Source: Alphaproteobacteria bacterium (GTDB lineage: Bacteria > Pseudomonadota > Alphaproteobacteria > Micavibrionales > Micavibrionaceae). Taken from it: DNA of 5,592 nt. The position numbers and the translations under genes are program-made. Below, one piece after another: positions 1-5,210 of the stretch (the stretch's first letter is position 1; each line of letters begins with the position of its first letter). Below the pieces are notes generated by a model. That model saw only the letters and a list, made by a program, of their open reading frames with translations. It ran no database searches and had not been told where the DNA came from. The DNA lies in contig JAGRJZ010000007.1 in NCBI GenBank assembly GCA_020442505.1, positions 1-5,592 of the forward strand, given 5' to 3'.

Positions 1-284
1 TCTGTAAAAACGAAAGCTGGGACATAGAAGGGCTCCTTTCGGGAACCAGTATCCCATATCCGCAACACTTCCGGAATCCCCGTCAGGCTTTTTCGTTCGC
101 CTGTATTCGTGATTGCACTCTACCATATTTCCCTGCACAAACAAGGTAAGCGTTGCTCATGGGGGCAAAGCCCGGGGCGTCGTAACCCCTCACATAAGCG
201 GTTGGCATCAACCGTGATTGGTGCGTTTCCTGATAAAACAAAACGCATCAAGGATGTCGCATCTCGGTCTTCTGGCCGGGAGCG
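1..284. other. Gene-free left flank with no recognisable coding region
   Basis: No gene can be supported here. The minus-strand frame that carries the IS3 remnant stays open down to a TAG at 120-122 and then again to the window edge, but these codons resemble no family I know. Several short inverted repeats are visible: CAGGC (84-88) with GCCTG (99-103), and a denser group at 163-251 listed separately. The stretch may be the rest of the decayed insertion element, a dispersed intergenic repeat, or both. Nothing in it decides between these. Confidence 0.4.
199..251. repeat. Pair of adjacent stem-loops in the left flank
   Basis: Two inverted repeats stand side by side. The first is CGGTTG (199-204) and CAACCG (209-214), a perfect 6-bp stem with a GCAT loop. 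The second is TTGGTGCGTTT (218-228) and AAACGCATCAA (241-251), an 11-bp stem with one G-T pair and a 12-base loop. A smaller GGGC/GCCC hairpin lies just to the left (163-173). No T-run follows either stem on either strand, so they do not look like rho-independent terminators. They could be the end of an insertion element, a palindromic intergenic repeat, or part of an RNA. I do not recognise the family. Confidence 0.4.
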
Positions 285-635
285 GCGGTCATGTCCAAGG
301 CTCCGGCTAAAAAGCCGTCGGCCATTTCTTATGTGATGGTTACGAACTCCCGGTCGCCAGACATGGTTCGGGCGGGTGATTTCCAACACCTTGAGCCGGT
401 AGGGATAAACTCGGTGGCCCGGATGCGGATCGGATGTTCGGGAGCGCCGATAAACCGCTTCGATCCCCAGCAGGCGCATCAGCCGCCGGACACGGCGACG
501 CCCGACTTTATACCCCTGACGCCACAGATGCCGGACCATCTGACGCGATCCATAAAACCGCGTGGCAAGGAATTGCGCGTCGATCAGACGCATGAGCGCG
601 AGATTGTCGGCGCTTTCCCCGCGCCGCTCGTAAGC
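285..635 (-). pseudogene. IS3-family transposase (OrfB type) remnant, frameshifted and truncated
   Basis: This is an internal fragment of the DDE transposase of an IS3-family element. On the minus strand, codons from about 635 read YERRGESADNLALMRLID and continue through FYGSRQMVRHL, GYKVGRRRVRRLMR and GIEAVYR to RPNHVW at 357. This is the helix-turn-helix-like HTH_21 region leading to the rve catalytic core of IS3 OrfB. Right after RPNHVW, where intact relatives continue into the stretch holding the first catalytic Asp, the frame breaks. Related sequence resumes in another frame near 285-325 (MADGF, then LAGALDM), with a small gap. The second Asp, the Glu and the whole C-terminus are missing, so the enzyme cannot be active. 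The ATG at 591-593 is an internal methionine, not the true start. The fragment abuts the unrecognised gene at 584-1594 and has removed that gene's 3' end. The family call rests on remembered motif similarity and is strong. The subgroup is not determined. Confidence 0.85.
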
Positions 636-1594
636 ATGTCTTCTGGGGGAACAAAAGTCTCAATTTGAAATTCATCCGATAGCATTCGAGCAAGTTGTTG
701 GAACCTTGAACATATATTTCTTCTATCTTCCCTGAAGATATCATCATCTGGGTGCACAAGAAGTCTTCTGCCACCATTATATTTTTCTTGCAAGCCGGCT
801 GAAATTGAATAAACCAAATCGTGAGCGTGCGCTTCGCTCTTAATAATCATGGAAATATCGTTGCCAACGGGCTTAGTGCGGTCATAGGTTACAACGGGAA
901 TGTCATGGCCTGACCTTTTGTGTTGCAGGTAGCATAATGCCGCGTTTTGGAGTACAAAGGGTTCGTACAATGCTCTGTACTCCTCGTTCTCTGTATGTAG
1001 AGAAATAACAAGAGCTTCTATATTTTCCCAACGCGCAGCGAGTAAAACTTCATTGTAACTGTTCCCATGATTGTTGTGCGTTTCGTAAGAATGCGCAAGG
1101 CAGCGCAGCACGTTCTTGCCAGCTAAAAGGCCTTTTGGTGAGGCTGAAAATTCGAATTCGTTGCCTGCTATGGAAGAGAAGTGAGCCTGTACTTCAGGAA
1201 CGTCCGATACTTCACTGCGTATAGTTTTTTCGAATGGGCGCTTGCCGGAACATAAATCGAATTCACTGACTTGAATTACCCGGCAGGGCCTTTGGGCATT
1301 TTCATCGAGATTGATGAAATAGTCTACGCTACTCCAGTTTTCTTCTATTGACGCTGTGATCGTTTTAATATTTCTCTTCGGAAGAAGATAGTTTGCAGAA
1401 AGAATCGGCAATTCCTTGTTAGAAAGTGCGGTCAGCCAGTCTAATTCTGAGCAATAAGAGCTATTATCGTCCAGGTACCCTGCCGTGTACCAATCTATTC
1501 CGGGGTTTTTCCTTCCACAACAACGGAGCGCCAAGTTTCCTTTTGCTCGTAGTGCATTGATTCTTTGAGACGTATTCATAAGTGTATCTTTCAT
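584..1594 (-). CDS. Unrecognised cytoplasmic protein, 3' end replaced by IS3 sequence
   Basis: I do not recognise this 336-codon reading frame. It has no signal peptide and no membrane segment, and looks like a soluble, mixed-charge protein. Visible landmarks are a Cys-rich start (LRCCGRKNPGIDWYTAGYLD, about residues 23-42), a His/Asn-rich patch (ETHNNHGNSYNEV), a hydrophobic strand followed by an acidic helix (IEALVISLHTENEEYRALYE), and DIPVVTYDRTKPVGNDIS in the second half. The start is ATG at 1592-1594, with an AGAAGA-like ribosome site about 8 bases before it. A second ATG five codons in is an alternative. Base composition is clearly AT-richer than sdhA or the barrel gene, which suggests acquired DNA. 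The last ~17-20 codons, after about residue 317 (PPED), are the IS3 fragment read out of its own frame, and the TGA stop at 584-586 lies inside it. The native C-terminus is therefore lost, and the product, if made, is a truncated chimera. Function unknown. Confidence 0.6.
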   Translation of the reverse strand: MKDTLMNTSQRINALRAKGNLALRCCGRKNPGIDWYTAGYLDDNSSYCSELDWLTALSNKELPILSANYLLPKRNIKTITASIEENWSSVDYFINLDENAQRPCRVIQVSEFDLCSGKRPFEKTIRSEVSDVPEVQAHFSSIAGNEFEFSASPKGLLAGKNVLRCLAHSYETHNNHGNSYNEVLLAARWENIEALVISLHTENEEYRALYEPFVLQNAALCYLQHKRSGHDIPVVTYDRTKPVGNDISMIIKSEAHAHDLVYSISAGLQEKYNGGRRLLVHPDDDIFREDRRNICSRFQQLARMLSDEFQIETFVPPEDMLTSGAGKAPTISRSCV

Positions 1595-1618
1595 GGTAAA
1601 TATCTTCTCAGAACCTGC

Positions 1619-1646
1619 CTTATAAAGTGTACGGCCAATTCGTTAA
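1619..1646 (-). promoter_or_regulatory. Weak candidate promoter of the unrecognised gene
   Basis: Read on the minus strand, TTAACG (1641-1646) and TATAAG (1619-1624) are separated by 16 bases and lie just upstream of the ATG at 1594. The predicted start of transcription is near 1612. The -35 box is poor and the region is AT-rich, so chance is a real alternative. Confidence 0.3.
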
Positions 1647-1745
1647 GATTTGATGATGAAAAATACACAAAAACGCTTTGAAGCCCATCGCCCGCAAGGT
1701 CTTTCCGGTTGTAAACGAAGAACGACGAACGGAAACAAACCCAGA

Positions 1746-1776
1746 CAAAAACAAAACCCCTTGTTTACCAAGGGGT
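1746..1776 (-). terminator. Rho-independent terminator after tRNA-Ile
   Basis: On the minus strand ACCCCTTG and CAAGGGGT form a perfect 8-bp stem (1769-1776 with 1756-1763) with a 5-base loop. The T-rich run TTTTGTTTTT follows directly (complement of 1746-1755). It lies 45 bases past the CCA end of the tRNA, so it would end the tRNA transcript and, by readthrough, possibly that of the barrel gene upstream. It also separates these genes from the AT-rich accessory gene beyond. Confidence 0.88.
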
Positions 1777-1821
1777 CTGTGATCGCATACGAATATCAAT
1801 GAATGTTAGCGAAAGAAAGTT

Positions 1822-1898
1822 TGGTGGGCCCGGAGGGACTTGAACCCCCGACCAAACCGTTATGAGCGGTCCGCTCTGACCAACTGAGCTACAGGCCC
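1822..1898 (-). tRNA. tRNA-Ile with CAU anticodon (lysidine-modified, reads AUA)
   Basis: A complete 77-base cloverleaf with encoded CCA. The acceptor stem is GGGCCTG with CGGGCCC. The D arm is GCTC-AGTTGGTCA-GAGC, the anticodon arm is GACCG-CTCATAA-CGGTT, the variable loop is TGGTC, and the T arm is GGGGG-TTCAAGT-CCCTC. The anticodon is CAU, but the acceptor stem and the CTCATAA...TGGTCG context match tRNA-Ile2 (E. coli ileX type) rather than initiator or elongator Met. The first pair is a regular G-C, unlike bacterial initiator tRNA. In this family C34 is converted to lysidine by TilS, so the tRNA reads AUA as isoleucine. A terminator follows. No strong promoter is visible in the 83 bases separating it from the barrel gene, so the two may share a transcript. 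Confidence 0.95.
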
Positions 1899-1981
1899 TT
1901 TTCCAAAAGCTGTTCTTGGTTACCAAAATTAGACCGCCCGCGCCACCGAAAAATCGCGTCCTGAAAGGATCGAAAGGCGGT

Positions 1982-2635
1982 TTACCGACGACGAACCGGA
2001 ATATCATATTCCAGCCCGATACGGAATTCGTGGCTGTGGTATTTCATTTCGTAATTATCCCACTGAATATCCGACGTGCCGATGTAGCGATACCCCCCGG
2101 TAAAGGCCATATCGGGGCGCACGCGGTATTTCGCGCCGGCACCCGCCTGCCACGCGAAGCCGATGGAATCGTCCGACGTATCCGTCGTAAAACCGGATAG
2201 GTCCTCGATCTCGCCGTCCTGCCGCGCGAAGCCGAGCCCCGCCGACACATAGGGCTGGATATTCCGCCACCGCCAATCAAAATCGTAATAGCCGTTTAGC
2301 ATAAACAGCCAGGTCTTAAGCTCCCCCCCGACCGGAAAGGAGCCGACCCCGCTAATACTCTGGCTGGAGAGATCGGCCTTCCGCAAGGATAACTCGGCCT
2401 CAAGACGCCATTTTTCATCTAGCCGCACACCCATCGCCCCGGCAAAGGACAAGGCATTGTCTTTATCGATCGTCCCTTTCAGGCCAGAAGGTTTGTTGAT
2501 GAAGTCGGACGGCTTATGCGTGTTCAGCCCCATATAGCCGGCGAAATAAAGGCGGCTGGTCTGCGCCTGCGCAGGCACGGAAGCGGCGGCAAGGACAGAG
2601 GCAACAAGAGTAAAAATGAGGGTAAAAACGCGCAT
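1982..2635 (-). CDS. Outer-membrane 8-stranded beta-barrel protein with signal peptide
   Basis: This encodes a 217-residue protein with a typical Sec signal peptide: Met-Arg, a hydrophobic core (residues 3-18) and a PAQA-QTS signal peptidase I site giving cleavage after residue 24. The mature part shows eight amphipathic strands with aromatic girdles: RLYFAGYMGLN, ALSFAGAMGVRL, WRLEAELSLRKADL, LKTWLFMLNGYYDF, IQPYVSAGLGFARQDG, SIGFAWQAGAGAKYRV, MAFTGGYRYIGTSD and SHEFRIGLEYDI. This is the size and pattern of the OmpA-transmembrane/OMP_b-brl porin-like family of alphaproteobacteria (Omp25/Omp31-like, OmpW-sized). There is no periplasmic OmpA peptidoglycan-binding domain. The frame extends upstream to a GTG at 2693-2695, but the ATG at 2633-2635 is chosen because it begins the signal peptide and the promoter's expected transcription start falls at about 2695. 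The chain ends in VRRR instead of the usual terminal Phe or Tyr, a slightly unusual BAM signal. The ligand or exact role cannot be read from the sequence. Confidence 0.85.
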   Translation of the reverse strand: MRVFTLIFTLVASVLAAASVPAQAQTSRLYFAGYMGLNTHKPSDFINKPSGLKGTIDKDNALSFAGAMGVRLDEKWRLEAELSLRKADLSSQSISGVGSFPVGGELKTWLFMLNGYYDFDWRWRNIQPYVSAGLGFARQDGEIEDLSGFTTDTSDDSIGFAWQAGAGAKYRVRPDMAFTGGYRYIGTSDIQWDNYEMKYHSHEFRIGLEYDIPVRRR

Positions 2636-2701
2636 AAACGCCCGACAAAGCACTGAACGAAAACGGAAAAGACCTGAATGATCTTTTAAGCACACGAAGG
2701 G

Positions 2702-2730
2702 ATTCTACCTCACCCGCCGGCCAGAGACAA
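2702..2730 (-). promoter_or_regulatory. Sigma70-type promoter of the outer-membrane barrel gene
   Basis: On the minus strand TTGTCT (2725-2730) and TAGAAT (2702-2707) are separated by exactly 17 bases, giving good -35 and -10 boxes. Transcription would start near 2695, leaving a 5' leader of about 60 bases before the ATG at 2635. The promoter lies in the short gap after the sdhA stop, so the barrel gene is probably transcribed independently of sdhA. No operator is evident. Confidence 0.65.
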
Positions 2731-2759
2731 GAGCCCTGTCATCCCGGTATCCAGCCTTT

Positions 2760-4550
2760 CTAATAAACCCGTGCCTTGGGCGGCACAGCTTCAACTTCGT
2801 CGGTCATGGTGGTCAGCGTGACGGGGCGATAATCAATTTTGGTCTTGCCCGCTTCGTCGCACCATATCAGCGTGTGCTTCATCCATTTTTTGTCGTCGCG
2901 GTCAGGATAATCCTCCCGCGCGTGGGCGCCGCGCGATTCGGTCCGGTTCGCCGCGGCATGCATGGCGACGACTCCTTGATAGAGCAAATTATCAAGCTCC
3001 AGCGTTTCGATCAGATCGGTGTTGAAGATCAGCGATCGGTCGGTGACGCCGATCTCTCCGCGCCGCGCGAAGACCGCATCGATTTTGGTTACGCCTTCCT
3101 CCAATACATCCCCGGTACGGAAGACCGGCGCGTGGGCCTGCATCGTTTTTTGCATGTCCAGCCGCAGCTGCGCCGTCGGCGTCGGACCATTGGCGTTGCG
3201 ATAATGGTCAAGCCGGGCCAGCGCCTTGTCCGCGTTATCGGCCGGAAGGGCCTTATGCCTGGCGCCGGATTTGACGGTCTCGGCGCAGCGATTGGCCGCC
3301 GCGCGCCCGAAGACGACCAGGTCCAGCAGAGAGTTCGAACCTAACCGGTTCGCCCCGTGAACGGAGACGCATGCGGCCTCCCCGATTGCCATTAAACCTG
3401 GCACAACGCGATTTGGATCCTTTTTCGTCGGGCTTACGACCTCGGTATGATAATTAGTGGGAATGCCACCCATATTGTAGTGCACGGTCGGCAAGACCGG
3501 GATGGGCTCCTTGGTCACGTCCACCCCCGCGAAGACCCGCGCCGTCTCGGCGATCCCCGGCAGGCGGGAGTGAATAATATCCGGATCCAGATGCTCCAGA
3601 TGCAAATGGATATGGTCCTTTTCCGGACCCACGCCCCGGCCCTCGCGGATTTCGACGGTCATGGAGCGGCTCACCACGTCGCGGGACGCGAGATCCTTCG
3701 CGCTCGGCGCATAGCGCTCCATAAACCGCTCGCCCCCGCTGTTCGTCAAATAACCGCCTTCCCCGCGCACGCCTTCGGTGATCAGACAGCCCGCACCGTA
3801 AATCCCGGTCGGGTGGAACTGGATGAACTCTACGTCCTGTAGCGGCAGCCCCGCGCGCAGGACCATCGCGTTTCCGTCCCCGGTGCAAGTATGGGCCGAG
3901 GTGCAGGAAAAATACGTCCGGCCGTATCCGCCCGTGGCCAGAATCGTCTGGTGCGCGCGAAAGCGGTGGATCGTCCCGTCCGCCATGTTCAACGCCACAA
4001 CGCCCACGCAGCCGCCATCTTCGTCCATGATCAGATCAAGCGCGAAATACTCGATAAAGAATTCAGCCTTGTGCTTCAAAGCTTGCGTGTAGAGCGTGTG
4101 CAAGATCGCATGGCCCGTCCGGTCGGCGGCGGCGCAGGTGCGCTGAGCCGTGCCTTTGCCGAAATGCGTGGTCATGCCACCGAAAGCGCGCTGATAGATT
4201 TTCCCTTCCTTCGTCCGGCTGAACGGCACGCCGTAATGTTCCAGCTCGATCACGGCGGGAATGGCTTCGCGGCACATATATTCGATCGCGTCCTGATCGC
4301 CCAGCCAGTCAGAGCCCTTGATCGTATCGTACATGTGAAAACGCCAGTCGTCCTCGCCCATATTCCCGAGCGCGGCGGAAATCCCGCCTTGCGCCGCGAC
4401 GGTGTGCGAGCGTGTCGGAAACACTTTGGAGATCAGCGCCGTTTTCAGCCCCTTCTCCGCGCAGCCGAACCCGGCCCGCAACCCCGCCCCTCCGGCCCCG
4501 ACGACGACGACGTCGTATTCATGATCGATGATTTGGTAAGGCTCGGTCAT
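2760..4550 (-). CDS. sdhA: Succinate dehydrogenase flavoprotein subunit
   Basis: This is the catalytic FAD subunit of complex II, which oxidises succinate to fumarate in the TCA cycle and passes electrons to the SdhB iron-sulfur subunit and then to quinone. It is full length (596 residues) with every key element: the dinucleotide-binding GAGGAG (residues 18-23), and PTRSHTVAAQGG with His49, the residue that carries FAD covalently (E. coli His45). Active-site residues by the same +4 offset or motif are His246 (QFHPTG), Thr258-Glu259 (ITEG), Arg290 (SRDVVSR), His357 (PTVHYNMGG) and Arg402 (HGANRLGSNS). The C-terminal helical domain ends in the usual WMKHTL...YRPV region. The PTVHYNMGGIPTN form is the alphaproteobacterial/mitochondrial one. 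The start is ATG at 4548-4550 with AAGAGG nine bases upstream (4560-4565). It is oddly isolated: no sdhB follows it and no intact sdhC or sdhD precedes it, the upstream side being IS debris. The stop is TAG. Confidence 0.98.
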   Translation of the reverse strand: MTEPYQIIDHEYDVVVVGAGGAGLRAGFGCAEKGLKTALISKVFPTRSHTVAAQGGISAALGNMGEDDWRFHMYDTIKGSDWLGDQDAIEYMCREAIPAVIELEHYGVPFSRTKEGKIYQRAFGGMTTHFGKGTAQRTCAAADRTGHAILHTLYTQALKHKAEFFIEYFALDLIMDEDGGCVGVVALNMADGTIHRFRAHQTILATGGYGRTYFSCTSAHTCTGDGNAMVLRAGLPLQDVEFIQFHPTGIYGAGCLITEGVRGEGGYLTNSGGERFMERYAPSAKDLASRDVVSRSMTVEIREGRGVGPEKDHIHLHLEHLDPDIIHSRLPGIAETARVFAGVDVTKEPIPVLPTVHYNMGGIPTNYHTEVVSPTKKDPNRVVPGLMAIGEAACVSVHGANRLGSNSLLDLVVFGRAAANRCAETVKSGARHKALPADNADKALARLDHYRNANGPTPTAQLRLDMQKTMQAHAPVFRTGDVLEEGVTKIDAVFARRGEIGVTDRSLIFNTDLIETLELDNLLYQGVVAMHAAANRTESRGAHAREDYPDRDDKKWMKHTLIWCDEAGKTKIDYRPVTLTTMTDEVEAVPPKARVY

Positions 4551-4565
4551 TTCGGGTATCCTCTT

Positions 4566-4610
4566 TTAAAATTCAACCACAGCGTACACGGCGATCCGGG
4601 TGATTTCCAG
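4566..4610 (-). pseudogene. Short coding tail upstream of sdhA, possibly the end of sdhD
   Basis: On the minus strand the codons reading LEITRIAVYAVVEF end in TAA at 4566-4568, only 15 bases before the sdhA ATG, with the sdhA ribosome site AAGAGG in between. Codon use is GC-rich in the third position, like sdhA, whereas the sequence just upstream (4611-4640) is abruptly AT-rich and appears to belong to an insertion element. Position, spacing and the hydrophobic tail fit the last residues of the membrane-anchor gene sdhD, which normally precedes sdhA. The sequence is too short to prove this. It could also be the end of another gene or chance. Confidence 0.35.
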
Positions 4611-4738
4611 TGATAAAATAAAACACTTATACCATTTAGCATTCATCGAATGAGTTAATCCATGGAAATGCGGTGATAGAACGGACGATTTCCGGGTGAT
4701 CGGCGTAGTGGTTCATGGCGGTGCAGAGGCGGTCCGTG
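4611..4738 (-). mobile_element. 3' end of an unidentified insertion element (transposase C-terminus)
   Basis: A minus-strand frame reads TDRLCTAMNHYADHPEI and then VRSITAFPWINSFDEC, stopping at TAA 4636-4638. The text is protein-like, with helix-forming residues and a terminal FPWINSF, and resembles the C-terminus of a transposase. Between the stop and the suspected resident-gene remnant at 4610 there are only 25 AT-rich bases, the distance usually seen between a transposase stop and the element's tip (here TGATAAAATAAAAC read inward). Its 5' part is absent because the IS481 fragment begins at about 4739. I do not recognise the family with confidence. IS630 is one possibility by general form. 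Another possibility is that this is simply disrupted chromosomal coding sequence. Confidence 0.4.
4626..4634 (-). promoter_or_regulatory. Candidate outward extended -10 promoter facing sdhA
   Basis: Read on the minus strand, TGGTATAAG is a TGn plus TATAAG extended -10 motif, with five of six bases matching TATAAT. It lies in the tip of the element remnant and points to sdhA, with a predicted start near 4619, about 70 bases before the sdhA ATG. No good -35 box stands at the right distance, which extended -10 promoters can tolerate. It would be a simple way to transcribe sdhA after loss of its operon promoter, but this is inference. Confidence 0.3.
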
Positions 4739-5186
4739 CTCAAGGGTGAGAAGAAAGACAAGCCTCGTGATTATCTGTTTGTGGCCATTGATGATTTCTC
4801 ACGCGAACTCTTATGCCGGCATTTTTCCGAATAAAACACAGGATTCTGCCGCTGCCTTCTTAAAGCAGGTCTTGGAAGAATGCGCCTATTCGGACAACGG
4901 CACAGAATACAAAGGAACGCCAGATCATGCCTTCGTCGCCCTGTGCAGAGCACAGGGCATCGGACAAAAGTTCACACGTGTCAAACGCCCCCAGACCAAC
5001 GGAAAGGCCGAGCGCGTCATCAAAACACTCATCGAAATGTGGCATGAACGTATGTGCTTTGACTCAAGGCAGGACAGGCAGATCGCTCTTGCCAGATTCG
5101 TCAATTTTTATAACACTGTCAAACCACATACGGGAATCAGCAATAGGACCCCATATGAACTTTTGACAGAGTATTTTGAACTGTAA
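4739..5186 (+). pseudogene. IS481-family transposase remnant, 5'-truncated and frameshifted
   Basis: This is the C-terminal part of an IS481-family DDE transposase. From 4739 the codons read LKGEKKDKPRDYLFVAIDD then FSREL, up to a one-base insertion at 4811/4812. The frame then shifts and continues YAGIFPNKTQDSAAAFLKQV to the end, TPYELLTEYFEL, at TAA 5184-5186. The second catalytic Asp (SDNGTEY, Asp codon 4893-4895) and the catalytic Glu (NGKAERV, Glu codon 5010-5012) are present. The N-terminal helix-turn-helix and the first catalytic Asp are missing. LEECAYSDNG appears shorter than in relatives as I remember them, suggesting a small in-frame deletion. The ATG at 4746 begins in the wrong frame relative to the first 24 codons and is not a real start. 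Truncation plus frameshift mean no active enzyme. The left edge abuts another element remnant, and the right end of the element runs on to about 5210. Confidence 0.88.
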
Positions 5187-5210
5187 ACAACGTGATCAAA
5201 AATTACCACA
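5182..5210 (+). repeat. Probable right terminal end of the IS481-family remnant
   Basis: Just after the transposase stop comes TGTAAACAACGTGATC, running on to TTACCACA at 5210. Read inward from the right it begins TGTGGTAATTTTTGATCACG. The terminal TGT and the position within 25 bases of the transposase stop are typical of IS481 inverted-repeat ends. The matching left end is not in the window because the element is 5'-truncated, so the exact boundary cannot be verified. The minus-strand membrane-protein gene enters here and finds its stop codon inside this repeat. Confidence 0.5.

Noticed and set aside
231..244. TGATAAAACAAAAC matches 13 of 14 bases with the element tip at 4611-4624
   Set aside because: It is low-complexity A-rich sequence, and the bases beyond it show no similarity. 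It could be chance, so it is not called as a second copy of the element.
291..668. 125-codon plus-strand open frame at the left
   Set aside because: It lies antisense to the recognisable IS3 transposase fragment and across its junction, and has no protein-family features.
1822..1898. tRNA-Met from the CAU anticodon
   Set aside because: The acceptor stem, the CTCATAA loop and the TGGTCG context are of tRNA-Ile2 type, and the G1-C72 pair rules out the usual bacterial initiator.
1949..1969. Short TCCT-TTC-AGGA hairpin followed by a T-run, as a terminator of the barrel gene
   Set aside because: The stem is only 4 bp with a 3-base loop, and five bases separate it from the T-run. It is too weak to call.
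1765..2007. 80-codon minus-strand open frame over the tRNA region
   Set aside because: It translates straight through tRNA-Ile and its terminator. The VPPGPP-like text is the usual artefact of reading a tRNA.
2636..2695. Upstream GTG start that would add 20 residues to the barrel protein
   Set aside because: It would bury the signal peptide, lacks a ribosome site, and coincides with the expected transcription start of the promoter at 2702-2730.
3891..4613. 240-codon plus-strand open frame opposite the start of sdhA, and similar ones at 2874-3344 and 3447-3842
   Set aside because: They are antisense shadows of the GC-rich sdhA codons, with no ribosome site or family similarity. sdhA on the other strand is certain.
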